A DNA stretch of 43,311 nt from an uncultured Rhodospirillales bacterium (GCA_903928895.1 CAIYSR010000059.1:1-43311); one strand, 5' to 3'; numbered from the stretch's first letter, positions 1 to 8,943 are shown. Notes: generated from the sequence alone by a model not told the origin. Translations and numbers: made by a program.

Positions 1-1
1 A

Positions 2-124
2 GCCAATCTGCCGAACTACCTAGGCTGGCGCAGAGCCATCGAGGCCCTCCCGACAGCGCCGGCTCCCAACCTCTGGATCATGGCAGCCGCTGGGTTGGGG
101 CCGTATCAACAAGCTATGCAATAA
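2..124 (+). CDS. C-terminal fragment of an unrecognised protein (gene enters from the left edge)
   Basis: An open frame enters from the window edge and ends at TAA 122-124, giving about 40 residues that begin ANLPNYLGWRRAIEAL. The run of Tyr, Leu, Gly, Trp and Arg followed by a Pro/Ala linker vaguely recalls transposase C-termini, but I cannot name a family. It stops 5 bases before a poly-T/poly-A hairpin unit, so it lies next to repeat DNA. Without the upstream sequence it could also be a gene relic. Frame use looks coding and no other frame is better. Confidence 0.4.
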   Translation, partial: ANLPNYLGWRRAIEALPTAPAPNLWIMAAAGLGPYQQAMQ

Positions 125-125
125 G

Positions 126-167
126 AGCGAAGTTTTTTGCTCCTTTTTTTCAAAAAAGAAGCGCCTG
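126..167 (+). repeat. U-family hairpin unit, single copy (A)
   Basis: This is a single unit of the form AAGTTTTTTGCT, CCTTTTTTTC, AAAAAAGAAGCGC. The T-run and A-run can pair around a two-base loop. It lies between the partial gene at the edge and the amino-acid binding-protein gene. It has no partner copy inside the window and no ATG where units B and D have one. The rest of the gap (168-285) holds only a small dyad, AACTCAA-TCA-TTGAGTT at 201-217, and the Shine-Dalgarno of the next gene. Confidence 0.75.
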
Positions 168-285
168 CCCTGACCTGCGCCTCCGCGACACCCTTCGCTC
201 AACTCAATCATTGAGTTTGCCCGCCCGGCACGGCATTAACCCCCCAGTGCCGGGCCTCTCCCGGCGCCCAAAGGGAGACAAAGCG

Positions 286-1314
286 ATGAAACTCACGACG
301 TCCCTCGGGGCCTCCGCCCTGACGGTTGGTCTGCTCTTCGCCGGCGCCGCGATGGCGCAGGGCTCGGGCTCGGCCACCATCGATGCCATCGTCAAGCGCG
401 GCGAGCTGGTCTGCGGCGTCGCCGGCGCCACCGCCGGCTTCTCGCTGCCGGACAGCCAGGGCGTGATGCGCGGCATCGACGCCGACAGCTGCCGCACCGT
501 CGCCGCCGCCGTTCTCGGCGACGCGAAAAAAATCAAATTCGTCCCCACCACCACGACCAACCGCTTCACCGCGTTGCAGTCGGGCGAAGTGGACATGCTC
601 TATCGCTCCACCACCTGGACCCTGGGCCGCGAGGGCAACCTCGGCGCGATGTTCGCCTCCATCAACTTCTACGACGGCACCGGCTTCCTGGTGAAAGCCT
701 CCACCGGCGTGAAGTCGGTCAAGGAACTCGACGGCGCCACCGTCTGCGTCCAGCCCGGCACCTCCACCGAGCTCGCCATCGCCGACTACTTCCGCGTCAA
801 CAAGCTGAAGTTCACCCCGATCCTCATCCAGGACCTCGCCGAGCTTCAGTCCGCCTACCTCTCCGGCCGCTGCGACACCTACTCGACCGACGCCTCGGGC
901 CTGGCCTCCTTCCGCTTCCAGCAGGGCCCCAAGGCCACCGAGCATGTCCTGCTGCCGGAAATCATCTCCAAGGAGCCGCTCGGCGCCATGGTCCGCAAAG
1001 GCGACGACAAGTTCTTCGACCTCGTCCGCTGGACCTATTTCGCCGGCCTGATCGCCGAGGAAAACGGCATCAACAGCCAGAACATCGATACCTTCATGAC
1101 CTCGACCATCCCCGAAGTCCGCCGCCTCCTCGGCCTCGAAGGCGACATGGGCAAGGCCCTCGGCGTCGATGCCAAATTCGCCTACAACGCGGTCAAGCAG
1201 GTCGGCAACACCGAGGAAATCTGGACCCGCAACATCACCCCGATGGGCATCCCCCGCGGCATCAACAACCTCTGGAACAAGGGCGGCCTGCAATACGCCC
1301 CCCCGATGCGCTAA
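286..1314 (+). CDS. Amino-acid ABC transporter periplasmic substrate-binding protein (AapJ-like), orphan
   Basis: This 342-residue protein matches the general L-amino-acid binding proteins (AapJ/BztA group, SBP family 3) in length and pattern. Residues 1-24 are a signal peptide ending AMA|QG. The mature part contains the GxxxxVCGV entry strand, the IDADSCRTVAAAV segment and the Trp-rich C-terminus typical of AapJ. The ATG at 286 is chosen because AGGGAGA lies 8 bases upstream and the signal peptide begins there; an in-frame ATG at 211 would add a non-signal leader. The expected function is capture of polar and other L-amino acids in the periplasm for an AapQMP-type importer, but no permease or ATPase gene is adjacent. 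It converges on the FAD oxidoreductase gene across a perfect palindrome. Confidence 0.85.
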   Translation: MKLTTSLGASALTVGLLFAGAAMAQGSGSATIDAIVKRGELVCGVAGATAGFSLPDSQGVMRGIDADSCRTVAAAVLGDAKKIKFVPTTTTNRFTALQSGEVDMLYRSTTWTLGREGNLGAMFASINFYDGTGFLVKASTGVKSVKELDGATVCVQPGTSTELAIADYFRVNKLKFTPILIQDLAELQSAYLSGRCDTYSTDASGLASFRFQQGPKATEHVLLPEIISKEPLGAMVRKGDDKFFDLVRWTYFAGLIAEENGINSQNIDTFMTSTIPEVRRLLGLEGDMGKALGVDAKFAYNAVKQVGNTEEIWTRNITPMGIPRGINNLWNKGGLQYAPPMR

Positions 1315-1321
1315 GCCTGTC

Positions 1322-1351
1322 GATGGGGTGCCGCCGCGGCGGCACCCCATC
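1322..1351. terminator. Perfect 30-bp palindrome between convergent genes
   Basis: A 14-base arm, GATGGGGTGCCGCC, a central GC and the exact reverse complement form an uninterrupted palindrome. It lies 7 bases after the stop of the binding-protein gene and 2 bases before the stop of the opposing FAD oxidoreductase gene. It can fold as a very stable hairpin in either transcript. There is no T-tract on either side, so if it ends transcription it is not a textbook intrinsic terminator; protecting 3' ends is an alternative role. Confidence 0.65.
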
Positions 1352-1353
1352 CG

Positions 1354-2469
1354 CTACCCCACGACCGCGGCGACATGCGCCGCAATCGCGATCCCGGCGG
1401 TCAACCCGGGACTCTCGATGCCGAACAAATTCACCAACCCGCCCACCCCGTGCACCGCCGGCCCTTGGATCACGAAATCCTGCCCCGGCGCCCCCTTCGG
1501 CACGATTTTCGGCCGAATGCCGGCGTAGCCCGGCTGCAACGCGCCATCCCTCAGATCCGGCCAGTACCGCCGCACCGCATCGTAGAAACTCTCGCACCGG
1601 CTCGGATCGACGGTATAATCGAGCTTCCCCTCCGCATCCGGCTCGATCCACTCCACATCTGGCCCGAACCTGGCCTGCCCTCCCAGATCGATCGTCAGAT
1701 GCACCCCCAGCCCGCCCGGCACCGGCACCGGATAGATCAGCCGCGAAAACGGCGAGCGCCCCTGCAACGTGAAGTAATTTCCTTTCGCGAAATACGCCTG
1801 CGGCACCATCTGAATCGGCATCCCCTGTATCCGCCGCGCCAGCGCCGGCGCCTCAAGCCCGGCGGAATTCACGAACAGCCGCGCCCGCAGCCGCATCGAC
1901 TCCACCCCACCAACCTCCAGTTCCACCCCCTCCCCGGTCACCCGCCCCGCCGCGATCGGGCTATGGAAGACAAACATCGCACCGGCGTGCTCGGCCTCGC
2001 CCTGCAGCGCCAGCATATAGGCGTGGCTATCGACCACCCCCGTCGTCGGCGAAAACAGCGCCGCGGTGCACTGCAAATTCGGCTCCATTGCCCGCGCCTC
2101 GGCCGCACCGAGCAGCCGCATCCCCTCGACCCCGTTGGCCTCCGCCCGCCCCTTGATCCCTGCCAACATCTCGTTCTCGGCCGCCGACGTGGCCACGATC
2201 AGCTTGCCGCAATTGTTGTGCGCCACCCCGCGCTCGGCGCAGAAATCATACAGCATCCGCCGCCCCTGCACGCAGAACCGCGCCATCAGGCTATCCTTCG
2301 GATAGTAGATCCCGGCATGGATCACCTCCGAATTGCGGCTCGACGTACCGGTGCCGATCCCCTCCGCGGCATCCAGCACCAGCACCTCACGGCCGGCCTG
2401 CGCCAGCGCGCGGGCCACCGCGATGCCGACCACCCCGGCGCCGGCCACCACGACATCAACATCTTCCAT
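1354..2469 (-). CDS. FAD-dependent oxidoreductase, L-2-hydroxyglutarate oxidase (LhgO)-like
   Basis: This 371-residue member of the DAO/LhgO family has the FAD-binding GAGVVG at residues 10-15. It also has the family block around residues 43-57 ([16 protein letters not shown]) and the C-terminal [18 protein letters not shown] segment seen in L-2-hydroxyglutarate oxidases. Such enzymes oxidise 2-hydroxy acids to 2-keto acids with FAD. The start ATG at 2469 lies 6 bases after GGAGG; a second ATG two codons upstream sits too close to that site. It is divergent from the acyl-CoA dehydrogenase gene with about 127 bases between them. Substrate is inferred from family only; other 2-hydroxy acids or amines are possible. 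Confidence 0.8.
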   Translation of the reverse strand: MEDVDVVVAGAGVVGIAVARALAQAGREVLVLDAAEGIGTGTSSRNSEVIHAGIYYPKDSLMARFCVQGRRMLYDFCAERGVAHNNCGKLIVATSAAENEMLAGIKGRAEANGVEGMRLLGAAEARAMEPNLQCTAALFSPTTGVVDSHAYMLALQGEAEHAGAMFVFHSPIAAGRVTGEGVELEVGGVESMRLRARLFVNSAGLEAPALARRIQGMPIQMVPQAYFAKGNYFTLQGRSPFSRLIYPVPVPGGLGVHLTIDLGGQARFGPDVEWIEPDAEGKLDYTVDPSRCESFYDAVRRYWPDLRDGALQPGYAGIRPKIVPKGAPGQDFVIQGPAVHGVGGLVNLFGIESPGLTAGIAIAAHVAAVVG

Positions 2470-2596
2470 CGTCATCCTCCGTCTGCCGCACCCAAACCCG
2501 AGCCGACCGATCACGCAAGGGGGCCGGACGATCTGGCGCAACTGCGTCATGCGCGCGACAATGCCGCCGACATCACAACAGACGGAACCCGCGACC

Positions 2597-3817
2597 GTGG
2601 ATTTTGCTCTTTCGCCTGAGATCGAGGCCCTGTGCGGCCGCATCCGCGCTTTCGTCAACGACCGGCTGATCCCGCTCGAACAGGACCGTGCCAGCTACGA
2701 CGCGCATGAGAACATCGCCCCCGGCCTGCTCCGCACCCTGCGCGCCGAGGCCAGGGCGCAGGGCATCTGGGCGCTCAATGTACCCAAGGCGCGTGGCGGC
2801 ATGGGGCTCGGCATGGCCGAGATCGCGCCCTGCTACGAGGAGATGAACCGCTCGATCTTCGGTCCCGTCGTCTTCCTCGCCGCCGCCCCGGATGACGGCA
2901 ATATCCGCCTGCTCAACATGGTCGCGACCGAGGCGCAGAAGGACAAGTGGCTCCAGCCGATCATCGACGGCGAGGTCCAGTCCGCCTTCATCATGACCGA
3001 ACCGATGGACGAGGACGGCAAGGGATGCGGCTCCGACCCCTCGCTCACCTATACGCGCGCCACCCGCACCAATACCGGCTGGAAAATCCACGGCCGCAAA
3101 TGGTTCATCACGGGCGCCGAATCCTCCAAGCACTTCATCCTGATGGCCCGCACCTCGGACGATGACCGCAGGGGCCTGTCTGCCTTTCTTTTCCACGCCG
3201 ACACGCCGGGCTGGAAAATCATCCGCCGCATCGAGATCATGGGGCCCGAGGAACACGGCGGCCACTGCGAACTCGAATTCGACGGCCTCGAAATCCCCGA
3301 CGAGGATCGCCTGATGGAGGTCGGCGACGGGCTGCGCGCGACGCAAATCCGCCTCGGCCCGGCCCGCCTGACCCATTGCATGCGCTGGCTCGGCCTGGCC
3401 CGCCGCTGTCTCGAAATCGCCGCCGCGCATATCGAGCAACGTCGTTCCTTCGGCCAGCGCCTGGTCGACAAGGAAAGCGTCCAGGGCCTGATTGGCCAGG
3501 CCGCGATGGAAATCCAGATCGGCCGCCTGCTCACCATGCAGGCCGCCTGGAAGCTCGACCAAGGCGACCTCGCGCGCAAAGACATCTCGATGGCGAAAAT
3601 CGTCGTCGCCGACGCCTTGCAGAAAGCCGCCGACACCGCGCTCCAGCTCATGGGCGCCAAGGGCTACTCGAAGGACACCCCGGTCGAATGGATCTACCGC
3701 TACGCCCGCCAGGCCCGTCTGGTCGATGGCGCCAGCGAAGTCCATCGCATGGTGCTGGCCAATTTCCTGCGCCGGGAAAAAGTCGACTTCTTCAAATGGG
3801 GCCATGGCAAGGGCTGA
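2597..3817 (+). CDS. Acyl-CoA dehydrogenase (ACAD10/11-like)
   Basis: The product (406 residues from GTG) is a standard-length flavin acyl-CoA dehydrogenase. It begins [20 protein letters not shown], carries the FAD/substrate block AFIMTEP near residue 132 and the Trp-Phe-Ile-Thr-Gly segment, and ends with the C-terminal helix containing [15 protein letters not shown]. The order of motifs ([15 protein letters not shown], then RRSFGQRL) resembles the ACAD10/11 group. It introduces the alpha,beta double bond into an acyl-CoA. The GTG start is preferred because family N-termini begin with a xDFxLS motif here; in-frame ATGs upstream (for example 2561) would add a low-complexity leader. The last 14 bases overlap the MFS gene, implying co-translation. 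Confidence 0.85.
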   Translation: MDFALSPEIEALCGRIRAFVNDRLIPLEQDRASYDAHENIAPGLLRTLRAEARAQGIWALNVPKARGGMGLGMAEIAPCYEEMNRSIFGPVVFLAAAPDDGNIRLLNMVATEAQKDKWLQPIIDGEVQSAFIMTEPMDEDGKGCGSDPSLTYTRATRTNTGWKIHGRKWFITGAESSKHFILMARTSDDDRRGLSAFLFHADTPGWKIIRRIEIMGPEEHGGHCELEFDGLEIPDEDRLMEVGDGLRATQIRLGPARLTHCMRWLGLARRCLEIAAAHIEQRRSFGQRLVDKESVQGLIGQAAMEIQIGRLLTMQAAWKLDQGDLARKDISMAKIVVADALQKAADTALQLMGAKGYSKDTPVEWIYRYARQARLVDGASEVHRMVLANFLRREKVDFFKWGHGKG

Positions 3818-4976
3818 ACCCGTGCCGGGGCATCGCCGCCTGACGATCGTGGTCGGCCTCAATCAGACGCTGACCTGGGGCATGAGCTTCTACCTCCCCG
3901 CGGTCATCGCCGGCCCCGCCGGCACGACGCTGGGGATGAGCCGCGCGGCGATCCTTGGCGCCTTCTCCTGCGCCCTGCTGATCAGCGGCTTCTGCGCGCC
4001 GCGCGTGGGCAAGCACATCGACCGCCACGGCGGGCGCGGCATCCTGGTGGCGAGCTGCGCGATCTCGGCGCTCGGCATGGTGCTGCTGGCGCTGGCGAGC
4101 GGGCCGGGCGGCTGGTACGCGGGCTGGCTGGTGCTGGGCGTGGCGATGTCGCTCGGGCTCTACGACGTCGCCTTCGCCACCGTCGGCTGCCTGCTTGGCC
4201 GCGCCGCGACGCCGGTGATCACCGGGATCACGCTGTTCGCCGGCTTCGCCAGTACCATTTTCTGGCCGATCGGGGCCAAGCTGGTGCCGCTGATGGGATG
4301 GCAGGGCACGCTGTTCGGCTACGCGGCGGTGCAGATCGTGTTCAACCTGCCGCTGGTGATTGCCTTCGTGCCGGGCGGCCTGCCGCGCGAGACGACGGCG
4401 GCCGCGGTGGCGGACGGCGCCGCGCCGGTGCGCCGGCTGGCGCTGGTTTGCCTCGGCAGTTTCTTCACGCTGCGCTGGTTCATCAGCTCGTCAGTGGCGG
4501 TGTTCATCGTGCCGCTGCTGCAAAGCCTGGGATCGAGCCTCGACGGCGCGATCCTGGTTGCCGCCCTGATCGGGCCCGGCCAGGTCGCCGGGCGGCTGGC
4601 GGAATGGGCGCTGAAGGACCGGACGGACCTGCTGACCCGGGCACGGCTGGCCGCCCTGGTCTCGCCGCTGAGCCTGCTGGTGCTGCTGTTCGGCGGGCCG
4701 GTCGCGGCGCCGCTGTTCGCGCTGCTCTACGGCATGAGCAACGGCATCCTGACCATCAACCGCGGCTCGCTGCCGATGGCGATCTTCGGGCCAGCGGGTT
4801 ACGCAAGCCTGCTCGGCTGGCTTGCGGTGCCGGTGCTGCTGGCCCAGGCGAGCGCGCCGACCCTGGCCGCCCCGGTGATGGACGCGCTGTCGCCACACGG
4901 CGTGGTGGCCGCCGCCGCTGTGCTCTGCGGGCTGGCCTCGCTGCTGCTGCTGCCGCTGCGCCTGCCACGGGGATGA
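3804..4976 (+). CDS. MFS transporter
   Basis: This 390-residue, strongly hydrophobic protein has the major facilitator pattern of about 12 membrane helices. A loop resembling the A-motif (GKHIDRHGGRG) follows helix 2, and a long cytoplasmic connection sits near residues 185-215. The ATG at 3804 lies inside the end of the acyl-CoA dehydrogenase gene, so the two are translationally coupled. The pairing suggests import or export of an organic acid linked to that dehydrogenase, but no substrate can be read. The stop codon is the first arm of an inverted repeat preceding the next operon. Confidence 0.8.
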   Translation: MARAEPVPGHRRLTIVVGLNQTLTWGMSFYLPAVIAGPAGTTLGMSRAAILGAFSCALLISGFCAPRVGKHIDRHGGRGILVASCAISALGMVLLALASGPGGWYAGWLVLGVAMSLGLYDVAFATVGCLLGRAATPVITGITLFAGFASTIFWPIGAKLVPLMGWQGTLFGYAAVQIVFNLPLVIAFVPGGLPRETTAAAVADGAAPVRRLALVCLGSFFTLRWFISSSVAVFIVPLLQSLGSSLDGAILVAALIGPGQVAGRLAEWALKDRTDLLTRARLAALVSPLSLLVLLFGGPVAAPLFALLYGMSNGILTINRGSLPMAIFGPAGYASLLGWLAVPVLLAQASAPTLAAPVMDALSPHGVVAAAAVLCGLASLLLLPLRLPRG

Positions 4977-5012
4977 TGCAACGCGGCGCCGCGCGGCCAT
5001 ATACGTTGCATC
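4975..5012. promoter_or_regulatory. Inverted repeat in the leader of the YnjBCD-like operon
   Basis: Perfect 9-base arms (GATGCAACG and CGTTGCATC) enclose 20 bases that themselves contain the palindrome GCGGCGCCGC. The left arm overlaps the MFS stop codon and the right arm ends 20 bases before the start of the substrate-binding-protein gene. It could be an RNA hairpin between two transcription units or an operator. I do not see the conserved CUGAGA/THI-box elements of a thiamine riboswitch. Confidence 0.4.
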
Positions 5013-5032
5013 CCCATCTGCGTGGAGACGAC

Positions 5033-6232
5033 ATGACCCTGACCCGACGCCGCCTGTTCGCCGCCGCCGCCGGGCTTGGCGCCGCGCGGCCCGCCGCCGC
5101 CGCGGCATGGGCGGAGATCGAACGGGCCGGGCGTGGGCAGACGGTGTTCTGGAACGCCTGGGGCGGCGACGAGCGCACCAACGCCTTCATCGCCTGGGCC
5201 GCCGGGCGCATGGCGGGCGATCATGGCGTCGAGGTCCGTCATGTCCGCCTGCGCGACACCGCCGAGGCGGTGACGCGGGTGGTGGCGGAGAAGGCGGCCG
5301 GGCGGAGCGCGGGCGGCTCGGTTGATCTGATCTGGATCAACGGCCCCAATTTCCTCGCCATGAAGCAGCAGGGCCTGCTGCACGGCCCGGTGCTCGACCT
5401 GTTGCCGCACGCAGCACTCGTAGATCGGGAGGGCAAGCCGGCGACCCTGGTCGATTTCACCGTGCCGACCGAGGGCTACGAAGTGCCGTGGCGGATGGCG
5501 CGGGTGGTGTTCGTGCACGACGCCGCCCGGGTGCCGGCGCCACCGCGCAGCATGGCAGCGCTCGCCGACTGGGCGGTGGTGCATCCGGGACGCCTGGCGC
5601 ATCCGAGCGTGCGCAATTTCCTCGGCGCCACGTTCCTCAAGCAGGCGCTGGCTGAGCTGGCGGCCGATGCCACGGTGCTGCAAGCGCCAGCCACGGATGA
5701 TAATTTCATGCCGGTGACGGCGCCGCTGTGGGCCTGGTACGGCGCAATGCGTCCGCATCTGTGGCGCGGCGGCCGCAATTTCCCTGACAGCGGGCCGTCG
5801 CTGCGGGGGCTGATGAACGATGGCGAGATCGACATCATGATCTCCTTCAACCCCTCCGAGGCCTCGGTTGCGATCGCCAACGGCACCTTGCCGCCGAGCG
5901 TGCGGACCTTCGTGCTGGCGGGCGGGACGATCGGCAATTGCAGCTTCAACGCGATCCCGTTCAATGCCGCGCACAAGGAGGGGGCGCTGCTGCTGTGCGA
6001 CTTCCTGCTGACGCCGGAGGCCCAGGCCAAGGCGATGGACCCGGCGATGATGGGCAGCCCGACCGTGCTGGCGCTGGACCGGCTGGCGCCGGCGGAGCGC
6101 AAGCGGTTCGACGATCTGCCGCGTCCGCCGGCGACGCTGTCGGACGGCGAACTCGGGCGGCCGCTGCCGGAGCCGCACCCGTCGTGGATGACGCGGATCG
6201 CGACGGCGTGGGAAACGCTGGTGAACGCCTGA
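5033..6232 (+). CDS. ynjB: ABC transporter substrate-binding protein, YnjB family
   Basis: The 399-residue product matches Escherichia coli YnjB in length and signature segments: TVFWNAWGGDERTNAF near residue 35, the DLIWINGPNF block near residue 98, and HPGRLAHPSVRNFLGATFL near residue 183. The N-terminus (TRRRLFAAAAGLGAA) has a twin-arginine-like signal, so it should be periplasmic. Family-2 binding proteins of this type capture small solutes; the YnjBCD substrate is not firmly known (thiamine or related compounds have been suggested). ATG 5033 follows GTGGAGA at 9 bases. The gene is first of a tight three-gene operon, 3 bases ahead of the permease gene. Confidence 0.85.
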   Translation: MTLTRRRLFAAAAGLGAARPAAAAAWAEIERAGRGQTVFWNAWGGDERTNAFIAWAAGRMAGDHGVEVRHVRLRDTAEAVTRVVAEKAAGRSAGGSVDLIWINGPNFLAMKQQGLLHGPVLDLLPHAALVDREGKPATLVDFTVPTEGYEVPWRMARVVFVHDAARVPAPPRSMAALADWAVVHPGRLAHPSVRNFLGATFLKQALAELAADATVLQAPATDDNFMPVTAPLWAWYGAMRPHLWRGGRNFPDSGPSLRGLMNDGEIDIMISFNPSEASVAIANGTLPPSVRTFVLAGGTIGNCSFNAIPFNAAHKEGALLLCDFLLTPEAQAKAMDPAMMGSPTVLALDRLAPAERKRFDDLPRPPATLSDGELGRPLPEPHPSWMTRIATAWETLVNA

Positions 6233-6235
6233 ACG

Positions 6236-7909
6236 ATGCTGCGGGCCGCGCCGTTCCTGCTGATGGCGATCCTGTTGCTGCCGGTGGCGGCCGGCGGGCT
6301 GGCGACGCTGTTGCCGGCGTTCGGCTATCTGCCGGCGCTGGGCGGGACGGCGCTGTCGCTCGATCCGTGGCGCGCGCTGCTGGCCTGGCCGGGCCTGGGG
6401 CGGGCGGTGGTGCTGACCGCCGGGACCGGGGCGGCGGCGACCGGGATCTCGCTCGGACTGGCGGTGGCGCTGGCGATCGCGGCGCGGCGGGCGGGGGTGC
6501 TGGCGGTGATCGAGGCGGCGCTGGCGCCGCTGCTGGCGACGCCGCATGCGGCGCTTGCGATCGGGTTCGGGTTTCTGGCCGCCCCGAGCGGTTGGATCGC
6601 GCGGCTGGCGGCCTGGGCCGTCACCGGGTGGCAGGTGCCGCCCGATATCGCGACCGTACAGGACCCGGCGGGCATCGCCCTGGTGCTGGCGCTGTGCCTG
6701 AAGGAGACGCCGTATCTGCTGCTGATGATCCTGGCCGCGCTGGCGCAGGTGCAGGCCCCGGCGCGACAGCTCATGGCGCAGGGGCTGGGCTACGGGCCGA
6801 GGCGGGCCTGGCTGTTCGGGGTGTTTCCGCTGGTGTGGCCGCAAATGCGGCTGCCCGTGATGGCGGTGCTGGCGTTCTCCCTGTCGGTGGTGGATGTGGC
6901 GATCATACTCGGACCGTCCAACCCGCCGACGCTGGCGGTTCAGGTGCTGCGCTGGTTCGGCGATCCCGATCTGGCGCTGTGGTTCGTGGCGAGCGCGGGG
7001 GCGATGCTGCTGGCAGGCATCGTGCTGGCGGCGCTGACGCTGCTGCGTGGGGCGGAGGCGGCGGTGGCATGGGCGGGGCGGCAGGTGGCCCGAACCGGGC
7101 GGCGCGGGGGCAGCGGGTTCGATGGCGTCACGCTCGGCGGGGGGGCCGTCGTCGCGATCGTGGCGCTGGCGGCACTGGCGGTGCTCGGGGTGTGGTCGCT
7201 GGCGCAGTCGTGGCGTTTCCCCGACCTGTTGCCGCGCGGCTGGACCCTGGCATCCTGGCAGGCGCAGGCGCCGGGGCTGGCGGGGACGGCCGGGGTGACG
7301 CTCGGGATCGGGGTGGCGGCGACGGCGATCGCGCTGCTGCTGGCGGTGGCGTGCCTGGAAAACGAGCGGCGGATCGGGCACCGGCCGCATGCCTCGCTGG
7401 CGCTGCTGTATCTGCCGCTGCTGGTGCCGCAGGTGGCATTCCTGTTCGGCATGCAGGCGCTGCTGGTGCGGCTGCGGCTCGACGGGACGCTGGCGGCGCT
7501 GGTGTGGGCACATCTGATTTTTGTGCTGCCCTATGTGTTCCTGGCGCTGGCCGATCCGTGGCGGGCGTTCGATACGCGGCTGTTGCGGACGGCTTCCTGT
7601 CTCGGGGCGCCGCCATGGCGGGTGCTGTTGCACGTTTCGCTGCCGCTGCTGGCGCGGCCGCTGCTGGCGGCGGCGGCGGCGGGGTTCGCGGTCTCGGCGG
7701 GGCTGTATCTGCCGACCCTGTTCGCCGGCGCGGGGCGGGTGGCGACGCTGACGACGGAGGCGGTGACGCTGTCCTCGGGCGGCGACCGGCGGGTGGTGGC
7801 GGTGATGGCGGCGGCGCAGGCGCTGCTACCGCTGCTGGCCTATGCGCTCGCGGTGGGGCTGCCGGCGTGGCGGGCGCGGCGGCGGGCGGGCTTGGCGGTG
7901 GCCGCATGA
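6236..7909 (+). CDS. ynjC: ABC transporter permease, fused two-domain YnjC type
   Basis: The 557-residue protein is two binding-protein-dependent permease domains in one chain, as in YnjC. Each half ends in an EAA-like cytoplasmic loop that contacts the ATPase: AQGLGYGPRRAWLFGVFPLV near residues 178-197 and TASCLGAPPWRVLLHVSLPL near residues 450-469. About 12 membrane helices are expected. It starts 3 bases after the binding-protein stop and overlaps the ATPase start by 4 bases (ATGA), which indicates coupled translation. The coding sequence is extremely rich in GCG/CTG codons, as is the downstream gene. Confidence 0.88.
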   Translation: MLRAAPFLLMAILLLPVAAGGLATLLPAFGYLPALGGTALSLDPWRALLAWPGLGRAVVLTAGTGAAATGISLGLAVALAIAARRAGVLAVIEAALAPLLATPHAALAIGFGFLAAPSGWIARLAAWAVTGWQVPPDIATVQDPAGIALVLALCLKETPYLLLMILAALAQVQAPARQLMAQGLGYGPRRAWLFGVFPLVWPQMRLPVMAVLAFSLSVVDVAIILGPSNPPTLAVQVLRWFGDPDLALWFVASAGAMLLAGIVLAALTLLRGAEAAVAWAGRQVARTGRRGGSGFDGVTLGGGAVVAIVALAALAVLGVWSLAQSWRFPDLLPRGWTLASWQAQAPGLAGTAGVTLGIGVAATAIALLLAVACLENERRIGHRPHASLALLYLPLLVPQVAFLFGMQALLVRLRLDGTLAALVWAHLIFVLPYVFLALADPWRAFDTRLLRTASCLGAPPWRVLLHVSLPLLARPLLAAAAAGFAVSAGLYLPTLFAGAGRVATLTTEAVTLSSGGDRRVVAVMAAAQALLPLLAYALAVGLPAWRARRRAGLAVAA

Positions 7910-8601
7910 GTCTGCGGCTGGAGCGGGTTTCGATCTGGGCCGGGGCGCGCCCGCTGGTGCGGGACCTGTCGCTGGCGGTGGCGCCGGGGGCGGTGGTGAC
8001 CGTGATGGGGCCGAGCGGGGTGGGCAAGTCGAGCCTGCTGGCCTTCGCCTGCGGCACCTTGCCGGTGGGGCTGCGGGGGGAGGGGCGCGTGTGGTTCGGG
8101 GCGGAGGACCTCGGCGGGCTCGCGCCGCACCGGCGGCGGCTCGGCATTCTGTTCCAGGACGATCTGCTGTTCCCCCATATGAGCGTGGCCGGCAATCTGC
8201 TGTTCGGGCTCGATCCGGCCGTGCGCGGGCGGGCGGCGCGGCAGGCGGCGGTGGCGGCGGCGCTGGCGGAGGCGGAACTGCCGGGGCTCGGGCCGCGCGA
8301 TCCGGCGAGCCTGTCGGGCGGGCAGCGGGCGCGGGTGGCGCTGATGCGGGTGCTGGTGTCGCGGCCGCGGGCGCTGCTGCTGGACGAGCCGTTCGGGCGG
8401 CTCGACGCGGCGCTGCGCGCGCGGTTCCGCGGCTTCGTCTTCGCGGCTGCGCGGGCACGCGGGCTGCCGGTGCTGCTGGTGACGCATGATGTCTCGGACG
8501 CCGAGGCGGCGGGCGGGACGGTGGTGGAGCTGGCAGGGCAATCGGGTGAAGGCAGGCAAGGCAATCAAGGCTCCGCCGGCAAAGGGCCGCGGGCCCTTTG
8601 A
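7906..8601 (+). CDS. ynjD: ABC transporter ATP-binding protein, YnjD type, with repeat-derived C-terminus
   Basis: This 231-residue ATPase has Walker A GPSGVGKSS (35-43), the Q-loop Gln84, signature LSGGQ (136-140), Walker B ending LLLDEP (157-162) and the THD switch. It powers the importer formed with the two preceding genes. The start ATG overlaps the permease stop. From about residue 210 the chain runs into a GC-rich interspersed repeat (see the repeat at 8534), so the last 22 residues (Gly/Arg/Lys-rich, ending KGPRAL) are encoded by repeat DNA. The native end was therefore probably replaced or lengthened. The ATPase core itself is intact. Confidence 0.88.
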   Translation: MSLRLERVSIWAGARPLVRDLSLAVAPGAVVTVMGPSGVGKSSLLAFACGTLPVGLRGEGRVWFGAEDLGGLAPHRRRLGILFQDDLLFPHMSVAGNLLFGLDPAVRGRAARQAAVAAALAEAELPGLGPRDPASLSGGQRARVALMRVLVSRPRALLLDEPFGRLDAALRARFRGFVFAAARARGLPVLLVTHDVSDAEAAGGTVVELAGQSGEGRQGNQGSAGKGPRAL

Positions 8602-8866
8602 ACCCGTTCCATTCAGCGGTTGGATCAGCGACCTTCAGTTGAAAACACCGGTCTTGCTTGCGCCGCAGGCCATCAATCCTGCGATCTAGGGACGATCTTG
8701 CCTGTGAAGAGAGAATTGATGGGCTTCGCCCGCCTCCGCACGCGAGATCGCTGGCTTCCAACTGAAGGTCAGTGATCCGGCCGCTTAAATAAGTGGGGTC
8801 CAGGGGCCTACGGCCCTTGGCCGGCGGAGCCTGTCTTGTTCGCTTCGCCTTCGCCCGATTGCCCTG
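8534..8866. repeat. R-family inverted-repeat element (R1 left arm, R2 right arm)
   Basis: The left arm (8534-8643) and right arm (8734-8866) are imperfect reverse complements. Shared landmarks include CAGGGCAATCGGG, GGCTCCGCCGGC, GGGCCC-type runs and ACCTTCAGTTG. About 90 bases of spacer separate them. The right arm, read in reverse, is nearly identical over its full 133 bases to 43179-43311, so this is an interspersed repeat and not a private hairpin. The left arm overlaps the 3' end of the ABC ATPase gene. The non-coding stretch 8602-8943 consists almost entirely of this element plus the leader of the next gene. Confidence 0.8.
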
Positions 8867-8943
8867 GTGGAGCTGGGGATGTGATTTCCGCCGTGGCAAT
8901 CCTGCTGTAGGCTCGCCGCATCCAACCCCGAAGGACACCCGCC

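Noticed and set aside
208-1350. Long minus-strand open frame opposite the amino-acid binding-protein gene
   Set aside because: Gly/Ala/Asp-rich low-complexity translation typical of the reverse of a GC-rich gene; the plus frame has a signal peptide, a Shine-Dalgarno and clear homology.
5013-5032. Thiamine riboswitch upstream of the YnjB-like gene
   Set aside because: The gap is only about 56 bases and lacks the conserved THI-box sequences; only a simple inverted repeat is present.
4799-7633. 944-codon minus-strand open frame across the YnjBCD-like operon
   Set aside because: Arg/Gln/His/Pro-rich repetitive translation with no motif; it is a shadow of GC-rich codons in the operon.
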